Part shown: piece after piece, positions 24,649 through 36,200 of the stretch
How the letters are laid out: each line of letters begins with the position of its first letter
How positions within the stretch are numbered: the stretch's first letter is position 1
From: Margaritifera margaritifera
Lineage: Eukaryota; Mollusca; Bivalvia; Unionida; Margaritiferidae
Assembly (NCBI GenBank): GCA_029931535.1
Contig: JAQPZY010001334.1
Span: 2,046,001-2,110,000, forward strand
DNA length: 64,000 nucleotides
Direction: 5' to 3'
Program-made: the position numbers and the translations under genes
Notes under the pieces: model-generated
The model's database searches: none
Told to the model about the DNA's origin: nothing
The model's input: only the letters and a program-made list of their open reading frames with translations

Positions 24649-25926
24649 TTGCTATTCCTTTGCTTATCCTATAAGATACTTTTTCAAACTGTGATGAACT
24701 GCGTTTGTTCCTCTGATATTGTGATCCATCTTCCTGAGAAGAAAAGAAAAAACTGAAAGAACATTCTTTCTGAAATTAACAAATATTTTATTATATTTTG
24801 AATGCACTATGGATCATTCTGTCCTTGCATTTCTTAATTTCATTTAAACTTTATCTACAAAGAGGCCCAGGCTTTCAAGTAAAGTAGATATTGACTGTAC
24901 ATTGCATATAGTAATTTATTTCTAAGTTACTTTAATGATTCAAAATAATGTAGAATACACTATTTCTTTTTATAAAAACTATGTTTCCATATTTAAACCT
25001 ACCACAACAAAGTACTATTATTAAGAGTGAAAAATGGTCACTAAAATCTAACTGTCAATACTTAATCAATAAGCCTGTTTACTAAGGCTTTCTACAGGAT
25101 TTGGTCTCTGAACTATCCATTTTTTGCCAGGTACTTTTAAGATGACAATAAACAAATTTTAATCAATATTATATTTATCAAAGAATACTTTTAATATTAA
25201 CAAAAGGAAGGTTTAATCAAAGTATATTAATACAGTGCTTTAGTTCAAACTTTGTGAATGAGAACTATTGCCAATAAGATACTGATCATTCTTAAAGAAA
25301 ATATTTGTTAACATTGTACATTTCCATTGAATGTTATTGCATTATTTTTGGCAATACTGTGAATTCATTTGTTTTCATGGGTATACATCTTCATGGTTTT
25401 GCAACAACAAAAAAAAAGAAATTTTTGTTAGTAATTTATTTCATTGATTGGGACAGCATCCTAGTTTTTCCATAAAAGAATCATTGTTTGTTGGGTTCTT
25501 AAATTTGTGGTTAGATGCAACCACAAAATCTATGAAAACTGATACCCCATGAAAAATAGTGAATTCACAGTAGTGTCCAGTAGTGATTGTCAACACTAAT
25601 TATTATCAAGAAACAAAACGTCAGACTAAATAGATCATGACAACAAAATGTTGGCCATACAAAGGTACAAAAGACTTAAAACAGTAAAAAAAACGAACAT
25701 TCTTTCTAGAGGTAATATAATGAGTTGATAAAAACCATTATTTTGTTGTATTTTTTTAAAATTTTTATTTTAAATCCTTGTTCTTAAAATCTGCTTCATA
25801 TACTATTGTTGTCCACCCCATAAAGCCAGATTTTACTGGATGAAAGCCACAGGCTTTGGAGTAACCTTAGGGTGACAGCCATGACCACTATCAGAAGCAC
25901 AGTTCATGCACTAGTAATTGCCTTGA
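24649..25926. other. RSPH14 3' UTR and downstream DNA
   Basis: AT-rich, no element recognised. The start is RSPH14 3' UTR up to the likely AATAAA at 25147. Confidence 0.5.
25147..25152 (+). terminator. Candidate RSPH14 poly(A) signal AATAAA
   Basis: A canonical AATAAA lies 499 bp after the RSPH14 stop codon, with T-rich sequence around it. It is the first clear hexamer seen on this strand after the stop. Transcript data would be needed to prove use. Confidence 0.45.
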
Positions 25927-25930
25927 TTAA

Positions 25931-26801
25931 CCCTTTACCTCACAGCATCTGTTACTATGTAGGCTGTCGATATACATGTGCCAAAGTCACAGAGTGCAGT
26001 GTGCTATAAATAGAACCTGTTACCTAAATGACTCTATGCGAAATAGGCCTGTCTGTAAAACTTGTATCATTGTAGTATGTGTCAAACACAGCATAAATTT
26101 GAACCATTTTATCTTTTTTGTACATATTTGTTATCTATAGATAGGTTCAAGAGTAAAATCTGATCTTTATAGCTGTATAATTATTTTTCCTGGAAGAATT
26201 TTTTATATGCTTTAGAATCTTGAGAGAACTCATTCACCATTCACTGTCAAGTCAGTGAAGCTGTGTGACCAACTGTAGCTCACTTTTCTCAGCTTCTAAA
26301 TCTACCATTTCATTCTCTACATCTGTATCACTGAATCATCTGAATTTGATAAATTATCAATATTCATTGTTGCCTGCATCAATATTGGAGCCTATATCTG
26401 ACTTACTGAAGCCTTCATAGTCATAATTCTAAACATTCAAACTCGACAAAGTGCTGAATTAAATCCGTGTCCTCCATTTGGATAGTGGAGAATCTGACCC
26501 AGTTACTTTAAATAGCAGATTACAACTATATCTGAAATAGCAACCATGTGATGTGACGTAACGGCCATTTATCTCAAGGCCTATAGTTTCTAATATGGGA
26601 TTTTCTCCAAAGATGGCTCTACGAAAACCAGCTCAAAATGTGTGACTGATGTTTGCTGCTGCTGGCATCAAAACATGCTTCTATGCAGATGGTGTACAGG
26701 CATCCAAATGTGCTTGTATGTAAATCCGACCAAAGCATCAAATATCACTTCCATTGGAATGCAGTAGAGGCATCCAAAAAGCACTTATGCGAGGTAAAGG
26801 G
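25931..26801 (-). mobile_element. piggyBac-like element remnant (871 bp)
   Basis: Flanked by TTAA at 25927-25930 and 26802-26805. Inside are inverted ends CCCTTTACCTCACA and TGCGAGGTAAAGGG. TTAA duplication plus CCCTTT ends is the piggyBac signature. On the minus strand an acidic stretch read as DTDVENEMVDLEAEKSE resembles the acidic N-terminal part of piggyBac transposases; no catalytic domain is visible. So it is a non-autonomous or deleted copy. It lies between the two convergent genes. Confidence 0.75.
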
Positions 26802-27039
26802 TTAACCACCATAGCTGAGACCTCACATGAAATGGATGCAGTCCACTCAACTAAATCCTGTACTCATTCACATGTACAATTACACAATTACTCATTTGAG
26901 GGTAACCTGTCACAATATACAATGTATATTAATATGGAAAGTTTACAATTGAATAAACATATTTATTCCAACTTCTAACTGCACTGGTTATAAAGGGCTG
27001 TATATAGCATGGAAAAATCTCTGTAGTCATGATCCAAAC

Positions 27040-28480
27040 ACAAATACTTAACTTATGTTAGTAAAGCATAAAATGTATGTCACAGAGACCTTCATTGGTT
27101 CTATGGATGTAGCAGTAACAGAGATGCATCAAAGTATGAAATGTAGGTAACAGAGACCTTTTGCAATAAGGGTGTATTACTTAATCAAGATGCATCCACT
27201 CACAAAGTTTCGTGATTCAAGGTACAACATGCCCAAAACTCAAGTGGTCATGAACTAAACATAAATACTTAACCAAAGCCAGTGAAAAAATTAAATATAG
27301 ATCACGATGAGCTTCTGTTGAAAAGGTGTGGTGCAAACTGATGCATATTATCAATTTCATGATTCTTGAATGAACAGTCCCCAAGAAATGAAAACATAAA
27401 AAAAAACTTAACCCAAGTCAGTGAAGCATAAAATATGAGCCATAATGACCTGCTTCTGCAATGAGGGAGTAGTGCTCATCAAGATGTATCCCCTCATCCA
27501 TTTTCATGATTCTTAATGGGTTAGTATATACATAACATGCAAAAAACATATGTGGTCATGAGGTAAGACAGAAACTTAACCTAAGCCAGTAAAATGTGAA
27601 ATGTAAGTCACAGTGGCCTTCTTTTTTTGTACAGGTGTGGTACTAAAAGAGATGTATATAATCATCTACTTTAATGATTCGAGCATGAAAAGTTTAAACA
27701 CAAAATTGGACCAAAGTCAGTGAGAGTGCATTATGGGTCGTAGTGACTTCCTTTTGTGATGCGGGTGTAGTTACTCATCAAGATGCATCCCCACACCATG
27801 TTTCATGATTCCAGGTATAACAGTATGTATACAGGATGCAAAAAGCCTATGTAGCTAAATGCAAATTACTTAACTGAACCAGTCAAATGTTAAATGTAAG
27901 TCACAGTGACTTTTTTTGTTAGGGTGTGGTACTAACAGAGATGCATACAATCATCTAGTTTGATGATTCAAGCATGAACAGTGCTTGAGAAATAAACTTA
28001 AAACACAAAATTCACTGAAGCATGAAATATGGGTCAAAGTGACCTATTTTTGTGATGACTAGTATTCATCAAGGTGCATCCCCTCACCAAGTTTCATGAT
28101 TGTAGGTATATGAGTATGTATACAGGTGCAAAAAAGCCTATATAGTCATGAGCTAAATGCAAAAACTTCACCTAAGCCAGTAAAATGTGAAATGTTGGTG
28201 ACCTTCTTTTGTCATAAGGGTGTGGTACTAAGAGAGATGCACACAATCATTTAGTTTGATGATTCCAGCATAAACAGAGCTTAAGAAATAAACCTAAAAC
28301 ACAACATGGAACCAAAGTCAGTATAGCATGAAATATGGGTCATGCTGACCTATTTTTCTTTGATGAGGGTTAAGCACTCATCCACATGCATCCACACACC
28401 ATGCTTCATGGTTTCAGATTTAACAGTAGGCTACAGGGTGCAAAAAGCATGAGCTAAATGCAAAACTTAACCAAGAATAT
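27040..28480. repeat. Diverged tandem repeat with alternating (higher-order) units
   Basis: Two unit types alternate. One has GTAAGTCACAGTGACCTTCT, GGTGTGGTACTAA and AGAGATGCATACAATCATCT. The other has AAATATGGGTCATAGTGACC, GTGATGAGGGTGTAG, CATCAAGATGCATCCCC and CACCAAGTTTCATGATT. Each A+B period is roughly 300 bp, with about five periods. It is intergenic, beyond both candidate poly(A) sites. Confidence 0.75.
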
Positions 28481-30214
28481 ACAACTAATTTACATGTATC
28501 AACAATGTTAGCCCCCATAGTTCCCTACCCAGGAGGTAGGTGCTAAAAAACCCACTCCAAACTGTTGTCTAGGGCCTAGGAAGTGAGATGCAGTGAGGCT
28601 GTGCACATGTATGTGCTTTTATAAGTGCGAACACTGATGACGGTACAATAGCTCTCTTCTTTTTTGTAGAGGTGAGCTAAAAAGTGTTTATGAATAGCAA
28701 ATTGAATTGTCCTTATTTATCGCTCTTTATATTAGGTCCAATTGATTTACCTTGTTGTTGTTCAGTTTTAAAGAGGAGGTAAATGTTTTAATCATAAGTG
28801 TTACACTGCATGTATCATTATCAACAGTCATCTGTCATTAGCATCTTTAAATGTCAACCTCTCACTTCTTATCAACAAGCATTGTAGCAAACATGAGACA
28901 AGACATATATTCATCTTCAGTGTATAATAGCATGGTATCAAGAATTAGGTCACTTTGACCTACATTTTATATGCTCCCTAGAATATTGCTAAAAGAAGGT
29001 TATACAAACATGAGACTTTACTTCTTGGTGTTATCTTAAAGGTCCAACATCATGATACCAAAAGACTGGTCATTGTGATCAATATTTCACACTCCTTATT
29101 TGGAAAAGTAGACTTTTTCAACAACATTTCATGCTTCATGGACACCTTTTTTCCCAACAATTGGCTGGACACTGATTAGCTTTGTTGTCTTCAGCAAATT
29201 TCTTTACTTTTTTTAAACTTTGATGTTAATAAGAAGATATATAGGTAATAATTTCAAACAATTCTCCAGCTAGATTGCCCATTTGACTCTTATTGGAAAG
29301 CTTTGATTGTGTGCAATTAGAAATAAATGATGAATATGATCAGTGTAATGTTAATATTGAATCAATTCACATCAAGAACAAGGTTTCTATATTTCTGAAT
29401 GGGAAAATAATCAAGAGAAAAGGCAAAAGGTTACAAGAGACTAACAAATACAATGATTTCAATGATGAAATGAGTAACTTTATTTTGGTACATATGATAA
29501 GCACTCATATTATGAACAACAATGTTATATAACTGGTATGAACACATATGCATGTATATTTGCCAAAAACAAAGGATCACTTTGTCTTGGCACAAAATTC
29601 CTGATTGTTTTACTCTGTTTCTTTCCACCTGAAGGGTTAAAAATATATCAATCTGACACTTTATGAAACTTTTAACAATTTACTAAATTACTTCAATGTT
29701 CAAAATGAGTTGAGAACTTTTCAAAAATCATTTTTTTAATTTTCTGAATTGTGTACACATCTTCCCGTAATTATGCCAATGGACAATAAAAGAAAGAATG
29801 ATCATTTTAAGGCTCACACTACATAAGCAGTAACAAGTTTGGTATACAGTAATGACACAACAGATGTGAAAATGACAATTCAAATGTAGACATGTAAGTG
29901 TCCTATCAGATTATGGTGTGTAATTCATCACAGTTCTAAATAATAGGTCATATATATCAGGGATTTTTTTTTTTTTTTCCCCCTTCTTTTTGCTTGAATC
30001 ATGAAAAACATGTGAACCCAACAATTGTTAGCCTTTTTCTTATGTAATATCCACAGAGTACTGGCAGTGGGATGTTTATGTATCCATCTCTGCAAGAGAT
30101 ATCAAAATGCAACACTGTGTCATTTGTGAAAACCACCAAGTCCATTGTGAATTATGTGGAAAACAAAGTTTTCACTTCTGAACAGAGTGATGTTCCCTTG
30201 ACCCTTGCTGCACC
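28481..30214. other. Downstream of ACTL6; likely includes its 3' UTR
   Basis: No element recognised except a T14/C5 tract at 29968-29985. The open frame at 29293-29532 has no recognisable protein character. Confidence 0.4.
29479..29740 (-). terminator. Candidate ACTL6 poly(A) signals
   Basis: On the minus strand an ATTAAA lies at 29740-29735 and an AATAAA at 29484-29479, 475 and 731 bp beyond the ACTL6 stop. Either could end the transcript. No cDNA evidence is available here. Confidence 0.3.
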
Positions 30215-30295
30215 TCATGGACATTTTCTCTCCACACAAGTCTTGCCACCTTCATCATATTCCTGTTTTGATATCCACATCTGCTGGAAGGAGCC
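30215..30295 (-). CDS. ACTL6A: ACTL6 terminal coding exon
   Basis: 81 bp, reading [20 protein letters not shown], then VERKCP and TGA. This is the family's invariant C-terminus. The acceptor is TTTCAG. Stop codon at 30217-30215. The stop is about 5.6 kb from the RSPH14 stop on the other strand. Confidence 0.95.
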   Translation of the reverse strand, partial: GSFQQMWISKQEYDEGGKTCVERKCP

Positions 30296-33200
30296 CTGAA
30301 ACGAAACAGACAGAATTATAGTAAAACCGCAATTTTCTTTTTAGAACATTTTACATGATATGAAATAGGTAAAGGCTAGGAAGTGAGTGTGGTTGACTGA
30401 CACTGCGCATACTGTCATCTCACAATGTAGGGTTAACCCTAACCCTAACCCAATGGATATTTGCCACATTACATCACTTGTGCATTCTTAGCCTATCAAA
30501 AGAAAATGATAATGCATTGCATGGATTATTCACTATCATTTTCACAGAATGGCCATTTTACTGTATGTCACAAATTACTATTTGCTTATTCCAAACTGTT
30601 GGATAGAATTTTTTCAAATAAGGAATGCACTTTTGCAGCATTGGAAACTAATGATTGGGATTAGTCCAATTCATTTATAATTCTTCCTCAGAATTATAAT
30701 TGGAGGTACTTCTGCTTTAATAACTCAAAACACTCATCTGTTCTGATTTTACATGTATGCAAACTCACAGTTGACAAAAGTTTTTCATATTTGCATATTT
30801 CAAATTAGAAATTGATAAACATTACCAAAAAAAGTTTGCCTCGCAAGTACCGCTATAAAAGTGTAAACCAACAAGTACTTTTGCAACATTTAAACTCTGG
30901 CATTGTTGTATCTTACCTTGAATGTATGAGATAGGATGACAATCTGGACTGCTTTCAATTTAAACATGGATTAAAAGAAATGAGGATATCAAGATATATC
31001 AAATTCCAGCAGTTTATGTACTCCAAACATAGATAAATTGACCTCTCTATTAACATTTAAAATTGAAAACATGGACTTTCAATGCTCAGGATTTTCTCCA
31101 GAACATTTAACTTAAAGAAAATCTACAAAAATGGTCAACCTAATAATGGACAAAGTAACTTGAATTAAATATTAACCAAGTAAATAATACACCAACTGAC
31201 ACATTTCCAAAAACAATGATCCTGCAGAATATTGTGTATTGCAAGTGAATAGTGATATGATGACATAGCTGTCTGTTTATGCAAGCAAGACAGGAACAGC
31301 TAGAATATCAGTGTACACACTTTAGACATATAGTAATATTATCCCAAAGTTTTGGTTGAAAACAGCAAGTAATGTAAAAGATATGTGACTGCCTTTCAAA
31401 GCCCCTAAAACAGCACCTTAACATTATTCACAATGATACTATTATTAGCTTTCTGCTTCTACAGGTGAGATAGGAATTCCTAGCATAGTTTTGTAAAAAT
31501 GTCTGACATAATATCATCCAACAGTTACAGATGAATACAGCAACTGATGTAGAAGATTGTAGACAATATGTTACTTTCAAAATCTCTTACAAATAATTTT
31601 AACACATATTCCATTATTGATGACAACAACAACTCTTTGACTCACCATTCACAAGCAAAATACAAATCCTGACTCAAAACACCATTTAAGTTCACTATCT
31701 GGTCATCTCTGTCAGCTTCAATATTATTTACTACAGAATGTAATACGGCATCCAGAAGGTAGAATTCAACTTTATTTACTTCCTACTGCACAAGAGTCCT
31801 GCTGAATCCTATGTTTTGTAGTCTATGCTATGATGTATAATACATGATTTTCATTGCCAGTGTATAATACATGATTTTCATTGCCAATGCCAATGTATAA
31901 TACATAATTTTCATTGCCAATGTATAATAAATGATTTTTAATGCCAATTTATAATACATGATTTTCACTGCCAATGTATAATATATGATTTTCATTGCCA
32001 ATGTATAATACATGATTTTCATTGCCAATGTATAATACATGATTTTCATTGCCAATGTATATTACATGATTTTCACTGCCAATGTATAATACATGATTTT
32101 CATTGCCAACGTGTAATACATGACTTTAATTGCCAATGTATAATACATGATTTTCATTGCCAATGTATATTACATGATTTTCATTGCCAATGTATAATAC
32201 ATGATTTTCATTGCCAATGTATAATACATTAATTTCATTGCCAATGTATAATACATGATTTTCAAAAACTTTTAACACAAAACATTTACACGGTTTACAC
32301 AACTGCTATCATAAAAAGTGTTATATTATCTGCTAATATATGTGCGACAAAAAAAGTAAGACCTATGTTCCATAGTCTGTTCAGGCATGCAAGACAAAAA
32401 GACCTATGTCTCACAGTCTGCTAATGTACATGAGACAAAGAAGTCTGACCTATGTCTCAAAGTAAGCTAATGCAAGCAAGACAAAAAAGACAGATGTCTC
32501 ACAGTAGTCTAATGCATGTGAGATGAAAAAGTAAGACCCATGTCTTAGACTGATAAAGTATGTCAGACAAAAAGATCAATGTCTGACTTTAAGCTAATGC
32601 ATGCAAGACAAAAAAGACCCTTGTCTCACAGTTGGCTGATGCATGTGAGAAAAAAAAGATCTGTCTCACATTCTGCTAATGCATTCAAGACAAAAAAGTA
32701 AGATGTATGTCTGAAAGTAAGCTTATGCATGCAAGACAAAAAAGTAAGACCTGTGTCTTACAATCTGGTCAATGCACGTGAGACAAAAACTTATGTCTCA
32801 TCAGGGCTGAGCAAATCCCATAGCCCAATGTCCCGGACTATTCATTTTCGAAGTTGGGCAAGTAAAATTTTCCTAGTTGCTAGTCCGGTACAAGTGCTTT
32901 TTTCCTATTTTAAAAAAACCGGGCAAGTCCTTATTTTCGTGCTTTAATCACTATATCTACCTTTATTTGGATGTTCATGCCCTTCAGGCATACTGCTGAA
33001 TACTTGATTCTACCCCTCTCCATGTATACATTTACATCCTGTATAACACCTACAGGTAGGTGGTCAGTGATAACTATTGCCTATGTGCATGTTCTGTTAC
33101 TGCTTGACTGCATATTGGGCTAACCAACCAAATTATCGGCAAATCAAAACGTCAAACAAAACAAAGCCGGTATGATTAATTAGCAGTGTTTAAGCGGCTT

Positions 33201-36200
33201 TGTTGCACTGTGTTTACTCAAACCAGATCTTCACAAGTGCGGCTCACTCTGATTTTAATCCAGTGAGTCAGCGTAATTAAATTAATGAAAGATACTTTAC
33301 CGACATCAGTGTTGGTTTCCTTTATGACCTGATTAAACGACAGTAATGATTCTTTCATTTTTAATTAATTAAACAGACGATCATCTTTCACGTGCGACAT
33401 TGCATTGGAAGCGAAACAATTACGCTAATTAATGAGCTGTCTCTGTTCGTATTTAAAAGAGAAAATGTTTGTTATGATCACTTTAGAAGTAATTGTCAAG
33501 CAAGCTGATGTTTACTATGTGGATAAAATGAGTTTGCTAAATTATGTTTGCCAGGAAGGTAATAAGGACAATTTGAAGAAGGAAAATTCTTGTGAAAGTG
33601 GAGGGATAAAACGTAAGACTGCTACTGAGTATGAGAATTCCTTAAATCAAGAGAGTTTAAAAATTCTAATGAACATTTCACAAAATGGACAGAACAAGAG
33701 GACTTTAACCCAGACACAGCTATCAACTGCTGGCTTAGTGCTGGTGCAGGTGGCAGACATGTACATGGACATTTTTTCAAATCCAGCAGCTAAAACATAT
33801 ATACATGTACCTGAAGTAGCCAAATCTATATCAATGTTTTAGAAAAATTAAATTATTTTAAGAAATAATTATGTTGTATATTATTTCATTTGTTCTTTCT
33901 ATGGATTAAGTACATACATCTCATCAAATCTCGGCAAGTGATTACCATTGTGAGACAAGTGAAAAGTAAGGTGGGACAAGTAAAAAGTATGGTGGGACAA
34001 GTGAATTTTCTAAAACCACTTGTCCTGGACAAGTGGATGAAAAAAATTTGCTCAGCCCTGCTCATGTCAAGTTAGGGCATGCAAGACAACAAAAAGGACC
34101 TATGTCTCATAGTTAGCTAATGCATGTGAGACAAAAAATTAAAACCTGTCTCACATTAAGCTAATGCATGTGAGACAAAAAGACCTATGTCTCACAGTCT
34201 GCTAATGCATGTGAGACAAAAATAAAGTGATGTATTAGTTTATCATTAGCCTGACAAAATAACTGCACTGGACTTCTGGTGAACCATTCATATAAGATGC
34301 TCAAATAATATGAAATCTAAGCGATGCTTAACCTACCAAAGAGGCCAGAATGGAACCTCCTATCCAACTGCTGAAACGCCTCTCAGCACTTCCTGTAGGG
34401 GAGATAATCTTCAGCCTCATACTCTGCAAGAGATAATTAATTTATCTATGTAACTTTACCATCTGGTACAAAGAAAATTATTGAAACACATTACCATCTA
34501 CTGTATTAAGCCCATGGCCAAAATAGTGTTAACTTTCCCATGAAACACTCATCAATGACAAAAGACATGGTGACCTTTTGTTCCTTTCCATGCAGGTTTA
34601 TATCATATCAATTTTACCAAGTTGCTGTGTTCTGTGGACCAATTATCACCTCTACATTGCAGCAAAATGCCAGTCTTGACTGGTCAGATGCATGAACAAC
34701 ATAGCTGATGCATTTTTGATTCTTGGATGAGTGCATCATTGCAAAGTTAACAATATCTTTGCTGCTATATAACATATTTATATTTTACTTGTCTGTTATC
34801 TTAATAAAAGCAAAACTAATTGTGCCAATTTGCCCTGTTAATCCACAGTTTGATAGATTCTATATAGATAAGGCTGATGTGACCCAATATGGATGCCAAT
34901 TTTCGACTGCCAGGAACTCTATTGATGACTGTGATACTGCACATGGAAACAGAGCTTATTATTTTTTCTACCAGTTTTTGCAGCATTAAAAATATTTATG
35001 TATCTTCTGGTTTGCCCTGAGATACCATCTATGACATCAATCTAAGAATTCCTGCTGTTAATAAGAAGATTTTGACTGACATTATAACTTGTGTCATTTA
35101 TGTATGCAAGAATTCAAAAGATCCGAGATTATTTGGATTAAAAGTTTCTTACTGAGAAAGGTATGTATGTATGTATGTATGTATGTATGTATGTATGTAT
35201 GTATGTATGTATAGGGTTTAATGGCACATTGACACAAATCCTGGTTAACCAGTGCCAAGTTTATGTACCACCAAAAGTTCACACAAAAAGATAAAGTTAA
35301 AAAATGTTAAATCCTTTAAATATAATATCATTTCTTTTACAAATGTAAAACCACACTCTTTCAAAAAGTCTGTATTAGTGGGAAGATCATCATGGGATAC
35401 ATCCACAGGGAAAAAAGGCAAAGGACTTAAGTAATTATAAACTATAATAAAGAAGAACGGAGCATCATGAACTTTTTTCTCCTCAATAACCAGTGACCTA
35501 TAACAAAAAGATGACATGGAACAAAGGAATGTAATTTTTGTCTCTGTTTCAATAGGAGTATTGACATATTCCCTTCATATTGGTAAGTTAAAATGGGCCA
35601 AAAGTACTAAATATTCCTGAATCTATAAACAATACAATTTTATTTTTGGGTACTGAAAGCATTATTTGGAACTACCGTATAACTCGCGTATAATCTGACA
35701 CCAACTGCAAACTGCATAGACCCAGATCTGCCATCACATAATGCACTGGCAGATCTGGGTCTATGCAGTTTGTAAGGACTAATCAGTAGAACAAACAACA
35801 TAGACATTGATCTGCCGGCGCATTATGTGACGACGAATCAGTGTCTATGTTGTTTGCATTTGGACCCAGATTATATGCGAGTATATATGGTATTTACATG
35901 CTAATTATGTCAATGTTGTGCAAAAGTAAGAAAAAAAATCTTAAAAAATAAACAATTTGGTGCTGCTGATGAAAAATCAATGGTGCTTACTGGTGGCGTC
36001 TTTGAACTGAGATCTCTGTTTAGACGATCTGTGAAACCATTCAATAATGTGTTTCCTCCAACAACTATTACACTACTGTACAAGCTCTGAAAAAGAAAGA
36101 AGTTGAATATATGGGAACCTTTTCATCTCCTGTTATGAAGACCTATCTATCTATATATTAAATGTATCTAGCAATATATCTACCTATTTATTCAATTTAG

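Noticed and set aside
29293..29532. 79-codon plus-strand frame as a small gene
   Set aside because: No recognisable family, no splice or promoter context, and it lies where the opposite-strand ACTL6 3' UTR is expected.
31828..32055. 75-codon minus-strand frame of AMKIMYYTL repeats
   Set aside because: Produced by the 27-bp minisatellite, whose length is a multiple of three; it has no splice or start context.
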